From CAWJEL01 sp964647255 (GTDB lineage Bacteria; Chloroflexota; Anaerolineae; CG2-30-64-16), in contig CAZYGI010000002.1 in NCBI GenBank assembly GCA_964647255.1, positions 56,794-120,793 on the forward strand: a DNA stretch of 64,000 nucleotides. Direction: 5' to 3'. The notes beneath the pieces are model-generated. The model did no database searches and was not told the origin of the DNA. It saw only the letters and a program-made list of their open reading frames with translations. How positions within the stretch are numbered: the stretch's first letter is position 1; every line of letters begins with the position of its first letter. Positions 9,038-17,122 of the stretch are shown here, piece by piece. A program made the translations under genes and the position numbers.

Positions 9038-10174
9038 TTACGGTTTTTCCTTGAGCGTCGGCAGCCAGAACCGGAACGTGGTCCCCTGCCCCAGCTCAGA
9101 TTCGACGGTGATCTGCCCCCCGGCGCGTTCCACGATCTCCTTGACGATGGAGAGGCCCAGGCCGGTGCCGGTGCGGCCCGATTGTTTGGCGTTGTCGGCG
9201 CGGAAGAACTCCGAGAAAAGCCGCGACATCGCCTCTTTCGGGATCCCGATGCCGGTGTCAGCGACGCTGGCTTCCAGCCGATCGCCGCGGCGCCGAAGCT
9301 GGACGTCGACGCGGCCGCCATCGCGGTTGTACTTGATCGCGTTGCTGATCAGATTATTCCACAGGCTCTTGATCTGATCGGGGTTGGTGAGCACCGGCGG
9401 CAGATCAGGGTCCACCGCCAGGTCGAGGGCGATACCGCGCTCGCGGGCGCCGGCGGCCAACAAATCCACCTGCTCGTGCAGGAACTGCTCCACGTGGATC
9501 GGCTGCACCTTGCCGCGCGCATCGGCCGAGCCGATGCGGCCCAGTTCGAGCAGGTCAGCGATCAGCGCCAGTTGGTCCATGGCGCGGCGTTCGGCTTTCA
9601 TGAGCGTCTCGCGCACCTTGGCCTCGGGCACATAGCCCTCCAGAATCAGCTTCAAGTAGCTCTGGATCGCGGCCACCGGCGCGCGCAGCTCGTGCGTCAC
9701 CAGGAGGGTGAACTGGGCGCGCACATCCTCAAGCTCGACGAGCTTGGCGTTGGCGTGCGCCAGCTCGATATTGAGCTTCTCGAGCTCTTCGCGGCGCTCC
9801 TTGCATTCGGCGTTGGCCTCGCGCAACTGTTCGTTCAGGTCGCGCATGTGCTCGGACCGGGTTTCCAGCCGGAACAGCGCTTCCTGCAGTTTGGCGTTGA
9901 CTTCACTTAATTGCTCGCGGCGCACCTTGCATTCGGCGTTGGCGGCCCGAAGCTGCTCGTTCAACTCGCTCATGTGACGCGAGCGGACTTCCAGCCGGTC
10001 GTAGGCTTGCTGAAGCTCGGCGTAGGCCGCGTCGAGGTGGGCGCGCTGACGATACAGCTCCTCGTTCGCCGCGGCTAACTGTGCATTCAGGGCTGCCATT
10101 TCCGCAACGCGCGCGTCGATGCAGCCGTCATCGGCGCCGGCCGGCGCCGGCTGAGCAGCGGTTGGAGGTATCAT
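9038..10174 (-). CDS. Soluble coiled-coil sensor histidine kinase
   Basis: The 378-residue protein has no membrane segment. Residues 20-155 form a long coiled coil containing a 42-residue internal duplication (LEVRSRHMSELNEQL at 61, LETRSEHMRDLNEQL at 103). Then come the dimerisation/phosphoacceptor box THELRAPVAAIQ with His161 and a full ATP-binding domain (NNLISNAIKYN, DTGIGIPKEAMSRLF, GTGLGLSIVKEI). It lacks a recognisable PAS, GAF or redox domain, so the coiled coil or a partner must deliver the signal. The start at 10174 is preceded by GGAG; a longer start overlaps the previous gene. It is the last gene of a unit holding three response regulators, its likely targets. Confidence 0.9.
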   Translation of the reverse strand: MIPPTAAQPAPAGADDGCIDARVAEMAALNAQLAAANEELYRQRAHLDAAYAELQQAYDRLEVRSRHMSELNEQLRAANAECKVRREQLSEVNAKLQEALFRLETRSEHMRDLNEQLREANAECKERREELEKLNIELAHANAKLVELEDVRAQFTLLVTHELRAPVAAIQSYLKLILEGYVPEAKVRETLMKAERRAMDQLALIADLLELGRIGSADARGKVQPIHVEQFLHEQVDLLAAGARERGIALDLAVDPDLPPVLTNPDQIKSLWNNLISNAIKYNRDGGRVDVQLRRRGDRLEASVADTGIGIPKEAMSRLFSEFFRADNAKQSGRTGTGLGLSIVKEIVERAGGQITVESELGQGTTFRFWLPTLKEKP

Positions 10175-10190
10175 CCGGTTGCTCCGTTCA

Positions 10191-10667
10191 TCACGGCACG
10201 TCGAACTGCTCGCAGAGGGCTGCGTAAGCATCCTTCAGGCGAGCCAGATCAATGATGCAGTTGACCGTGGAGATCGAGGTGCTGATCGCCAGGATGTTGA
10301 TATTGCGCGCGGCGAGCGCCCGGAACATCTGCCCCGCGATACCGGGCCGCTCGCGAAAATCGGGGCCGAAGACGGCGATGGATGCGACCTCGGGCCGGGG
10401 CACCACCGCAGCAGGCTGGAGGTCCGGCCGTAGATGCTCGATGGCGGTCAGACTGGCCTGCAAGTCGCCCCGATCCACGCACAGCACCAATTGGGTCTGA
10501 TCATGGTGGTCAATGACCTGCACCACAAATTGGGTGTTCAGCCGTTTCTGACCGAGCGCATCCAGCACCGCGGCCGCGATGCCCGGCCGGTCTTTGACGG
10601 CGAGCACGCTGATGCTGGCAAGCTGATCGTTTTGGATGACGCCGCCGACTTTGGTTTTTTCGGTCAT
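10191..10667 (-). CDS. Stand-alone tandem ACT-domain protein (aspartokinase regulatory-domain-like)
   Basis: The 158-residue product has two ACT modules: SISVLAVKDRPGIAAAVLDA near residue 22 and ASIAVFGPDFRERPGIAGQM near 95, followed by ALAARNINILAISTS. This arrangement is that of the C-terminal regulatory half of aspartate kinase, but no kinase domain is present. ACT modules bind amino acids and change oligomer state. The gene lies between a response regulator and the histidine kinase and may feed metabolite information into the signalling unit; that role is inference. The start is set by GGGAG upstream of ATG 10667. Confidence 0.85.
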   Translation of the reverse strand: MTEKTKVGGVIQNDQLASISVLAVKDRPGIAAAVLDALGQKRLNTQFVVQVIDHHDQTQLVLCVDRGDLQASLTAIEHLRPDLQPAAVVPRPEVASIAVFGPDFRERPGIAGQMFRALAARNINILAISTSISTVNCIIDLARLKDAYAALCEQFDVP

Positions 10668-10739
10668 GAGGTTGCTCCCGTAACCAGCAATGAGCATCGG
10701 TAACCGGTCATTGGTGGGTTACACACTACTTGTTGTTTG

Positions 10740-11126
10740 TCACTCACTGGGTAACAGGCGACCGATCTGCCTGAGCAATTCGCTTGGTGCGATCGGCTTG
10801 GTCAGGAAGGCATCAATGTGGATGCTTTCGTCGGTGGGGAAGAGGGCCAGGTAGTCCGTGTTGGCGATGGAGGTGACCATCACGATCGGCACCTGCCGAA
10901 AGGCGGCATCGTCGGCCATGCGCTGGCTCATGCTGAGACCATCCAGGACGCTCGACATAATCACATCAAGGACGACCAGGTCCGGCCGTTCCCGGCTCAG
11001 CACCAGCATGCCCTGATCGCTGTTGCCGGCGCTGACCACTTTATATTGATTGGCTTCGAGCACTGTGCGCAGGTACTCGACAAAGTCGGGGTCATCATCC
11101 ACCACAAGGATCTTGGCTTTCGGCAT
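10740..11126 (-). CDS. Single-domain response regulator (receiver only)
   Basis: The 128-residue protein is a bare receiver domain: acidic pocket VVDDDPDF at residues 8-15, phosphoacceptor Asp54 in VVLDVIM and conserved lysine in AFLTKP. A segment before the lysine (LFPTDESIHIDA) is longer than in CheY and is matched in the paralogue at 13421-13804. No output domain is present, so it acts through protein contacts or phosphotransfer. It follows nuoF by 11 bases. Confidence 0.92.
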   Translation of the reverse strand: MPKAKILVVDDDPDFVEYLRTVLEANQYKVVSAGNSDQGMLVLSRERPDLVVLDVIMSSVLDGLSMSQRMADDAAFRQVPIVMVTSIANTDYLALFPTDESIHIDAFLTKPIAPSELLRQIGRLLPSE

Positions 11127-11137
11127 GGGGCCTCCGT

Positions 11138-12385
11138 TTACGCTTTGGCGCGCGCCTCGAATTCATTCCTGAACAATCGCAGCCCGGAGCTGACCGGTTC
11201 ACACATACCGGTGCCCATCGGGCAGAAGGTGATGCCCGAGATGCCGGCGACCAGGTATTCCAGTTCGGGGATGTCTTGCGGCCGGCTCTGTCGGTTGGCC
11301 AGGCGGTCCAGGCGTTCGAGCATGCGTCTGCCGCCCAGGCGGCACGGCACACACTCGCCGCATGACTCGTGCACGAAGAAGCTGGTGATGCGGCGGGTGA
11401 CTTCGACCATGTCGGTGGTTTCATCCATGACGATCACTGCGCCGGTGCCCAGGGCTGAGCCGGCAGCTTGCAGCGTCTCGAACGCCATCGGCACATCGAG
11501 GTGTTCCGCGGTCAGCATGGGGGTGGATGCGCCGCCGGGAATGACCGCCTTGACCTTGTGTCCCATGCGCACGCCGCCGGCATGTTCGTAGATAATTTCC
11601 CGCAGGGTGACGCCCAGCGGCAGCTCGTAGTTGCCTGGCCGGTTGACATGGCCGCTCACGCAGAAGAGCTTGGGGCCTTTGCTTTGCGCCGTGCCGATGC
11701 TGTTGTACCACGCCGCCCCCCGCTGGATGATGTGAGGGATGTTCACCAGCGTCTCAACGTTCTGCACGACGGTTGGTTTCCCCCACAGGCCGACCTGGGC
11801 CGGGTAGGGCGGCTTGAGCCGCGGCTGGCCCCGTTTGCCCTCCAGCGATTCGATCATGGCGGTCTCTTCGCCGCAAATATAGGCGCCGGCGCCGCGGTGC
11901 ACCGAGACATCCAGATCGAAGCCGCTGCCGAGGATGTTCTTCCCCAGGAAGCCGTTTTGGTATGCGTCGGAGATTGCCTTGATCCAGCGTTTCACCCCCA
12001 GGAAGAACTCCCCGCGGATATAGACGAACGCCCGGTGCGCGCCGACGGCGTATGCCGCGATGATCACCCCTTCCAGGATGGAATGTGGGTCCCGTTCGAC
12101 GATCAAGCGGTCCTTGAACGTGCCCGGCTCGCCCTCGTCGGTGTTGACGGCGAGATATTTGACCGGCGCATCCTTCGGGATGAACCCCCACTTGGTGCCT
12201 GTGGGAAACCCCGCGCCACCCCGGCCGCGCAAGCCCGACGCCTTCACCTCAGCGATGATCTCGTCGGGAGACAGCGTCAACGCCTTGCGCAACGCCTGGT
12301 AGCCGCCGCTGGCCAGGTAGGAGCTGATTTTTTCGGAATTGGGCGAGTAAACACGGGCAGTCAGGACAGGCGTCCACGTGGTCAT
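11138..12385 (-). CDS. NuoF-like NADH-binding flavin/[4Fe-4S] subunit
   Basis: The 415-residue protein carries the FMN/NADH site (GLRGRGGAGFPTGTKW near residue 50, NTDEGEPGTFKDR near 80), GAYICGEETAMIESLEGK near 165 and the N3-type cluster motif ESCGECVPCR near 337 with the later FCPMG. Such subunits exchange electrons with NAD(H) in complex I, in NAD-dependent formate dehydrogenases and in Hox/Hnd hydrogenases. It has no added ferredoxin or thioredoxin-like domain, unlike HydB of bifurcating hydrogenases. No other complex I gene is near, while fdhD and hyp genes are, so a formate dehydrogenase or hydrogenase diaphorase role is more likely. It follows nuoE with a one-base gap. Confidence 0.9.
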   Translation of the reverse strand: MTTWTPVLTARVYSPNSEKISSYLASGGYQALRKALTLSPDEIIAEVKASGLRGRGGAGFPTGTKWGFIPKDAPVKYLAVNTDEGEPGTFKDRLIVERDPHSILEGVIIAAYAVGAHRAFVYIRGEFFLGVKRWIKAISDAYQNGFLGKNILGSGFDLDVSVHRGAGAYICGEETAMIESLEGKRGQPRLKPPYPAQVGLWGKPTVVQNVETLVNIPHIIQRGAAWYNSIGTAQSKGPKLFCVSGHVNRPGNYELPLGVTLREIIYEHAGGVRMGHKVKAVIPGGASTPMLTAEHLDVPMAFETLQAAGSALGTGAVIVMDETTDMVEVTRRITSFFVHESCGECVPCRLGGRRMLERLDRLANRQSRPQDIPELEYLVAGISGITFCPMGTGMCEPVSSGLRLFRNEFEARAKA

Positions 12386-12386
12386 G

Positions 12387-12854
12387 TCATACCTCCCCCT
12401 GTAGCCGTTCCAGGATCGCATCAATGGCGGCGGGGGTCAGGTTTTCGTAGAGCTGATCATTGATGCGCATGGCGGGTGCCGTGCCGCACGAAGCCAGGCA
12501 CTGGACTTTCTCCAGGCTGAAACGACCGTCCGGGGTGGATTGCCCGGGCTGGATGCCGAGTTTAGCGCTGATGTAGTCCGCGATGCGCTCGGCGCCGTCG
12601 CACAGATAGCACGACAGCCCATCGCACACCTGGATGACAAAGCGCCCCACGGGCTCGGTGCGGAAGAGCGTGTAGAAAGTGGCGGTCCGATAGACCTCGC
12701 CCGGGCGCAGCCCCAGGCGCTTGGCGACCCGGCGGATCGCCTCTTCGGTCAGGTAGCCATCTTGTTCCTGGGCGATATAGAGCGCCGCGAGGAGCATGGC
12801 TTGCTTCGCCGGGTCTACGAGTGCTGTACCTGCTGCGGTTTCCGTAGACTTCAT
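12387..12854 (-). CDS. NuoE-like [2Fe-2S] thioredoxin-fold subunit
   Basis: The 155-residue protein has the N-terminal helical part (MLLAALYIAQEQDGYLTEEA, then EVYRTATFYTLF) and the four cluster cysteines in VCDGLSCYLC and VQCLASCGTAP. NuoE-type subunits accompany NuoF and pass electrons from FMN. The start at 12854 is supported by AGGAGG upstream. Gene order response regulator, nuoE, nuoF, response regulator on one strand with gaps of 41, 1 and 11 bases indicates one transcript. Confidence 0.9.
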   Translation of the reverse strand: MKSTETAAGTALVDPAKQAMLLAALYIAQEQDGYLTEEAIRRVAKRLGLRPGEVYRTATFYTLFRTEPVGRFVIQVCDGLSCYLCDGAERIADYISAKLGIQPGQSTPDGRFSLEKVQCLASCGTAPAMRINDQLYENLTPAAIDAILERLQGEV

Positions 12855-12895
12855 CGAGCGACCTCCTGGCTGGGGTCCGTGCTCTGCGTGATGCT

Positions 12896-13339
12896 TCACG
12901 CGCGGGTCTTGGTGTGCGAATTTGCGATTTGGCGGTTTGTGGTGAAAGCTCGCACCTCGGCCACTAATTCGTCGGGACTGATGGGTTTGGACAGGAACCG
13001 ATCCACCATCGCCCGTTCGTCTGCGGGCAGAAAGCGATCACCGTCTTCGCTCAAAACGGCTGAGATGAGGATGACCGGAATACGGGCGATCAGCGGATCG
13101 GCGCGAATGGTGCGGATGATGCCGATGCCCGCCAACTCGTACGACATCATGGCATCAAGAAGCACCAGGCCCGGCAGCTCCTGGCGTAGGATGGCCAGGC
13201 CGGACTGCGCGTGCTCCGCCTCCACTACCCGGTACCCGTGGCTCTCCAGGACGATCCGCACAAACTCGCGGAAGTCCGGGTCGTCGTCCACGATCAAGAT
13301 CGTGATGGCTGCGGTCTGCTCTCCGATCGGCGATGACAC
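12896..13339 (-). CDS. Single-domain response regulator
   Basis: The 147-residue product is a receiver domain with ILIVDDDPDF, phosphoacceptor Asp62 in LVLLDAMM and lysine in RFLSKPISP, plus a short polar C-terminal tail. GTG 13339 is taken as start because AGGGAG lies seven bases upstream; TTG 13354 is a weaker option. It is the second gene of the presumed unit and the one just before nuoE. It is less similar to the other two receivers than they are to each other. Confidence 0.88.
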   Translation of the reverse strand: MSSPIGEQTAAITILIVDDDPDFREFVRIVLESHGYRVVEAEHAQSGLAILRQELPGLVLLDAMMSYELAGIGIIRTIRADPLIARIPVILISAVLSEDGDRFLPADERAMVDRFLSKPISPDELVAEVRAFTTNRQIANSHTKTRA

Positions 13340-13420
13340 GGCAAGCTCCCTCAAGACAAGTCACGAATCAACGAGGGGGTTCCTTTCGCAGGTTCGCCCA
13401 TTCGCTGATTCTCCAGTGGC

Positions 13421-13804
13421 TTATTCGCCCAGCAACTCGGCGACCTTTGCGAGCAGGTTTTTGGGGTCAACGGGTTTTGAGATCCAGGCATCCATATGCG
13501 GCTGTTCTTCCATCGGGAAGACGTGCGCGTACGGGGTTTCCGCGATGGATGAGACCATGATCACCGGCAGATACCTGGCTTCGGGATCCTGGGCCAACTG
13601 TTCGCTGACATTGAGGCCGTCGAGCACGGTGGACATCATGATATCGAGCAACATCAGGTCGGGGCGCTCGGCCCTGACCTGGCACAGCGCCTGCTCGCCG
13701 TTGGCTGCGGTGACCACGGTGTAGCCCTTGGCTTCCAAAATGGTGCGCATGATCTCGACGAAGTCGGGGTCGTCATCCACCACGAGGATTTTGGCACGAA
13801 GCAT
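13421..13804 (-). CDS. Single-domain response regulator, paralogue of the one at 10740
   Basis: The 127-residue receiver has VVDDDPDF, phosphoacceptor Asp54 in MLLDIMM and lysine in AWISKP. It shares with the 10740-11126 protein the STVLDGL/SSVLDGL segment and the FPMEEQPHMDAW/FPTDESIHIDAF insertion, so the two are paralogues flanking nuoEF. The start at 13804 has AAGGAG upstream. It is the first gene of the minus-strand unit and follows a recognisable promoter. Confidence 0.9.
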   Translation of the reverse strand: MLRAKILVVDDDPDFVEIMRTILEAKGYTVVTAANGEQALCQVRAERPDLMLLDIMMSTVLDGLNVSEQLAQDPEARYLPVIMVSSIAETPYAHVFPMEEQPHMDAWISKPVDPKNLLAKVAELLGE

Positions 13805-13883
13805 AATGGTTCTCCTTGGCTCCGTCGGTGCGAAGCCGTGCTGCAATGCATGAACTTTGAGCCCGTCCTTGGGTCCGGCGCTC

Positions 13884-13912
13884 AGTCTAGCACATTATCG
13901 CGCGGTTCACAA
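13884..13912 (-). promoter_or_regulatory. Sigma-70-like promoter for the response regulator/nuoEF/kinase unit
   Basis: On the minus strand TTGTGA (13907-13912) and TAGACT (13884-13889) are 17 bases apart, 80 bases upstream of the first response regulator start. Each box matches consensus at four of six positions. Confidence 0.45.
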
Positions 13913-14003
13913 ACGCCGGGCAATGACCCTCGTCAGGTTGAGTGCGCTAGGTGAGGACGGGTTTCCGTGGTAGAATGGCGCCGCGAGAGGAGGCGCTCCG
14001 GCA

Positions 14004-14465
14004 ATGGCCTACGAAGATATTTTTCAGGATGTCGCGCAGAAGTATAACCTTGACTGGCGGCTGTTGGTCGAGCAATGCTTCCGCGAGAGCCGGTTTGACC
14101 CGCTTGCGGTGGGCGCGGCCAGCGATATGGGGCTGATGCAGATCGTTCCGGCAACCTGGGATGAGTGGTCGGCCAAGGTCGGCGTCTTTGATCCCTTTGA
14201 CCCGGCCAGCAATATCGCCGTTGCCGGCGCCTATCTGGCCTGGATTCGGGACCAGTTGGCGAAGGTGGGCCGGGCGGAGCCATACTGGATGCTGGCCGCG
14301 TACAATTGGGGCATTGCCAACGTCCTCAAGCTGCTGCAAAACAAAGGCGGCTGGCAGGATATCCCGGAGCAGCGGCGCGATTATGCGACCGGGATCATCC
14401 TGGCAGCGGAGGCTAACACCCTTGCGGCGCAGATCGCCCCCGCCCGCGCCGTGGTGCACGGCTAA
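14004..14465 (+). CDS. SLT-domain lytic transglycosylase-like protein
   Basis: The 153-residue product is a compact goose-lysozyme/SLT fold: catalytic glutamate in CFRESRFDP near residue 27, SDMGLMQIVPATW near 40 and AAYNWGIANVLKLL near 95. Family members cleave the glycan strands of peptidoglycan. No signal peptide is visible, so export would need another route or the enzyme acts inside, for example on phage or recycling material. A GAGAGGAGG ribosome site precedes the ATG at a slightly long distance. Confidence 0.85.
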   Translation: MAYEDIFQDVAQKYNLDWRLLVEQCFRESRFDPLAVGAASDMGLMQIVPATWDEWSAKVGVFDPFDPASNIAVAGAYLAWIRDQLAKVGRAEPYWMLAAYNWGIANVLKLLQNKGGWQDIPEQRRDYATGIILAAEANTLAAQIAPARAVVHG

Positions 14466-14513
14466 GCGACGCGCCGGCGCGGACGGGGAGAAGCGGGGAC
14501 ACGGAGGGCAGGG

Positions 14514-14948
14514 ATGGACGAAGATCGGGAGCTGTTGGCGCTGCTGGACCGCCACCTACGCAGCATCTGGGAAGGCGATCTGGAGGCCTACACGGCGACG
14601 ACCGCGGCAGACGTGACTTTTTTCGAGTGGTACATCAGCACGCAGCGGATTGACGGGCTGGATTTTCACCTGCGGGAGACCGCGGCCACCTTCCGGGCCG
14701 CGGAAGCGCGCAGGCAGGCCGGCAGCCGGTACGAGATCGAGCATGAGGTGCTGCAGCCGAAGGTTCAGCATTACGGCGATGTGGCGATCATCACGTACAC
14801 GCTGTTGATGCGCTACACGACCGACGAGGGTGTTCGTCACACCGAGCATAACGAAACGCGGGTTTTTCACCGGCAAGCATCGGGCTGGCAACTGGTGCAT
14901 TGCCACAAATCGCCGATGTGGCCCGCGCCGCATACGCCGAACCAATAG
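14514..14948 (+). CDS. SnoaL/NTF2-like fold protein (DUF4440-like)
   Basis: The 144-residue protein has the NTF2-like pattern: N-terminal helices (LLALLDRHLRSIWEGDLEAY), then TTAADVTFFEW, and late strands VAIITYTLLMRYT and ETRVFHRQASGWQLVHCHKS. This family includes isomerases, hydrolases and the association domain of CaM kinase II. No catalytic residues can be assigned, so function is unknown. Confidence 0.75.
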   Translation: MDEDRELLALLDRHLRSIWEGDLEAYTATTAADVTFFEWYISTQRIDGLDFHLRETAATFRAAEARRQAGSRYEIEHEVLQPKVQHYGDVAIITYTLLMRYTTDEGVRHTEHNETRVFHRQASGWQLVHCHKSPMWPAPHTPNQ

Positions 14949-14967
14949 ATCAGAAAGGAGCACAAAG

Positions 14968-15843
14968 ATGGATTTCATCGAAGCTGAACGCCGTTACGGC
15001 GAGGCCAAGCGCAAGTACGATGCCGGCACGCTCAGCGCCGGTGATTTCGACGCGCTTCTTCGGGAGCTGATGGTGCAGGACGAGAAAGGCCGCTGGTGGG
15101 CGAAATCCCGCGACACGGGCGATTGGAACACCTATGACAACGCTACCGGCGCGTGGATCGTGTCAAAGCCACCGATAGCCCTGCCGCCGACACCGGCTGC
15201 CCCGGCGGATTTGCCGCCGGCGCACGGCGCCGCGTCCGCGGCGCGGCCCCGGCGCAAGGAGGAGCCCGCAGCACCGGAAAAGCCGGAACCCGCCGCCGAT
15301 TTCATGCCGCCTGTCCAGCTCGGCCCGGCCCCTGCTTCGGAGAAGCCCGCGGCGGAGCGGCCTGTGACCGATGAGTTTGTCGCGCCGGCGTCGGGCCAGC
15401 CGTTGATCCAGCCGGCCGCCGAGTCGGAGAGTTTCATGCCGCCCATCCAGCTCGGCCCAACCCCGACGGCCGAGAAACCGGCTGCGGCGAAGCCGGCGTC
15501 TGCAAAGCCGGCTGCTGCGGAATCGTTCATGCCTCCCGTGCAGCTGGAGCAAGAAGTCCTGCCCGCCGAGCCGGTGCGCCCGGTGGCCCCGCGGCCGCCT
15601 ATAACCGTCGGCGCCGTCGGCCCGACGCCGATCGGCGCGGGGATGAGCCTGTTGATTTACATCGCTTCGTTCCTCATCCCGATCGTCGGCATCGTGGTCT
15701 TCTTCCTGTTCCGCACCCGGCCGGCGGACTCCGACAAGCGGGTGGCGCGGGTGGCGTTGATTCTGGGGGTGGTGTCCATCCTGCTCGGCTGCCTGTGTAG
15801 CGGCGGCTTCATGCTGTTGGGTGGCGGTGGCGGGGGCAATTGA
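14968..15843 (+). CDS. Membrane-anchored protein with Pro/Ala-rich repeat region
   Basis: The 291-residue protein has an N-terminal domain of about 70 residues (YGEAKRKYDAGTLSAGDFDA, then KGRWWAKSRDTGDW), a long Pro/Ala/Glu-rich middle with three copies of the motif FMPPVQL or FMPPIQL spaced 40-75 residues apart, and two C-terminal membrane helices ending in a poly-Gly tail. The N-terminal part resembles domains that bind other proteins in Chloroflexota membrane proteins. Function is unknown. ATG 14968 has AGAAAGGAG upstream. Confidence 0.75.
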   Translation: MDFIEAERRYGEAKRKYDAGTLSAGDFDALLRELMVQDEKGRWWAKSRDTGDWNTYDNATGAWIVSKPPIALPPTPAAPADLPPAHGAASAARPRRKEEPAAPEKPEPAADFMPPVQLGPAPASEKPAAERPVTDEFVAPASGQPLIQPAAESESFMPPIQLGPTPTAEKPAAAKPASAKPAAAESFMPPVQLEQEVLPAEPVRPVAPRPPITVGAVGPTPIGAGMSLLIYIASFLIPIVGIVVFFLFRTRPADSDKRVARVALILGVVSILLGCLCSGGFMLLGGGGGGN

Positions 15844-15846
15844 GGG

Positions 15847-16623
15847 ATGGCCGACCGTCCGCTTGCTTTGATCACCGGCGGGTCGAGCGGCATCGGCGCG
15901 GAGTTTGCGCACCAGTTGGCCGCCCGCGGGTATGATCTGATCCTGGTTGCCCGCCGCGCCGGCCGGCTAGAGGCGCTGGCCGACGGGCTGCGCCAGGCCT
16001 ACGGCGGCGCCGTCGAGCCGCTCGCGGCCGATCTCTCGAGCGACGCGGGGATGGGAACCGTCGAAAGTCGCATCAGCGCCGCTCCAGCACTGGCGCTGCT
16101 GGTGAACAACGCCGGATTCAGCGTGAGCGGTGCGCTGGCACAGGCCGCGTCGCAGGATCAGCGTGACATGCTCAACGTCCATGTGGTGGCTGCGATGCGC
16201 CTCACCCATGCCGCGCTGCCCGGGATGGTGGCGCGGCGGGCCGGCGGCATCATCAACCTGGCCTCGCTGGCCGCGTTTATGGTGTTGCCAGGCAACGTCA
16301 ACTATTGCGCGACCAAGGCCTACCTCTTGAGCTTCTCCCGCGGGGTGGCGGCTGAAGTCAGGCGGCACGGCGTCAAAGTGCAGGCGCTCTGTCCCGGCTT
16401 CACGATCACTGAGTTTCACGACGGGCCCCGCCGGCCGGGCGCCGGCCGGGCGCGCATCCCCGGCTTCCTGTTCGGCCCGGTCCGTCCGGTGGTAGCCGAT
16501 TCGCTGCGGGCGCTTGAGCGCGGCCAGGTGGTCTGCGTGCCGGGCGCGGTCAACCGCGGCATCGTCTTGCTGGCGCGCCTTGGCCTTGTGGACCTCCTGG
16601 CGCCCCGGCTGTTGAGCGGGTGA
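15847..16623 (+). CDS. Short-chain dehydrogenase/reductase
   Basis: The 258-residue product is a classical SDR: TGGSSGIGAEFA cofactor motif near residue 10, NNAG near 89, catalytic YCATK near 151 with the serine in NLASLAAF, and LCPGFTITEFH near 180. These enzymes oxidise or reduce alcohol/ketone groups with NAD(P)H; the substrate cannot be told. It starts three bases after the previous stop, so the two genes are likely co-transcribed. Confidence 0.9.
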   Translation: MADRPLALITGGSSGIGAEFAHQLAARGYDLILVARRAGRLEALADGLRQAYGGAVEPLAADLSSDAGMGTVESRISAAPALALLVNNAGFSVSGALAQAASQDQRDMLNVHVVAAMRLTHAALPGMVARRAGGIINLASLAAFMVLPGNVNYCATKAYLLSFSRGVAAEVRRHGVKVQALCPGFTITEFHDGPRRPGAGRARIPGFLFGPVRPVVADSLRALERGQVVCVPGAVNRGIVLLARLGLVDLLAPRLLSG

Positions 16624-16710
16624 GCGGACGGTTTATCCCCCAGGTATCCCACTTTATCCCACATCATTCCCACACGGGAGGAGGGAATCGTTGGGGAAGG
16701 AGAAAAGGGT

Positions 16711-17082
16711 ATGACGACCGCGGATAGCGGGACCCCCACGTCGGAGCGCGGGCCCGGATTAGCACGCACTTATAATCACCTCGGCATCCCTACGACCGTG
16801 GCGCAGCCGGAGGAGACGTATCTCGCGGCATACAAGGTCTTTTGCACCGATCATGAGCGGAATCCCTTCGGGATCCAGTGGATGCGGTATGAGCCGGATT
16901 GCCCGTTGCCGGAGCTTGTGAAGACCGTTCCGCACATCGGATTCGAAGTCGAGGACCTGGCTGCCGCGCTCGAAGGTTATGAGATCCTGATCGAGCCGAA
17001 CAGCCCGTCGCACGGCGTGCGGGTGGCATTTGTGGTGTGCGACGGGGCTCCGGTAGAGTTCCTGGAGTTCACGAGGAAGTGA
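16711..17082 (+). CDS. VOC (glyoxalase-fold) family protein
   Basis: The 123-residue protein shows the vicinal-oxygen-chelate pattern with paired half-motifs: YNHLGIPT near residue 21 and PHIGFEVEDLAAALEGYE near 75, ending VEFLEFTRK. It has too few clear metal ligands to assign an activity. AAGGAG lies upstream of the ATG. It is followed by a second, distinct VOC protein. Confidence 0.75.
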   Translation: MTTADSGTPTSERGPGLARTYNHLGIPTTVAQPEETYLAAYKVFCTDHERNPFGIQWMRYEPDCPLPELVKTVPHIGFEVEDLAAALEGYEILIEPNSPSHGVRVAFVVCDGAPVEFLEFTRK

Positions 17083-17122
17083 GCAGATCGCTGCTCTAGC
17101 GAAAGTTTTGGGAGCTATACAG

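Noticed and set aside
11138..12854. Part of respiratory complex I or of an electron-bifurcating HydABC hydrogenase
   Set aside because: No other nuo genes are nearby, and the NuoF homologue lacks the extra ferredoxin-like domains of HydB. The exact partner remains undetermined.
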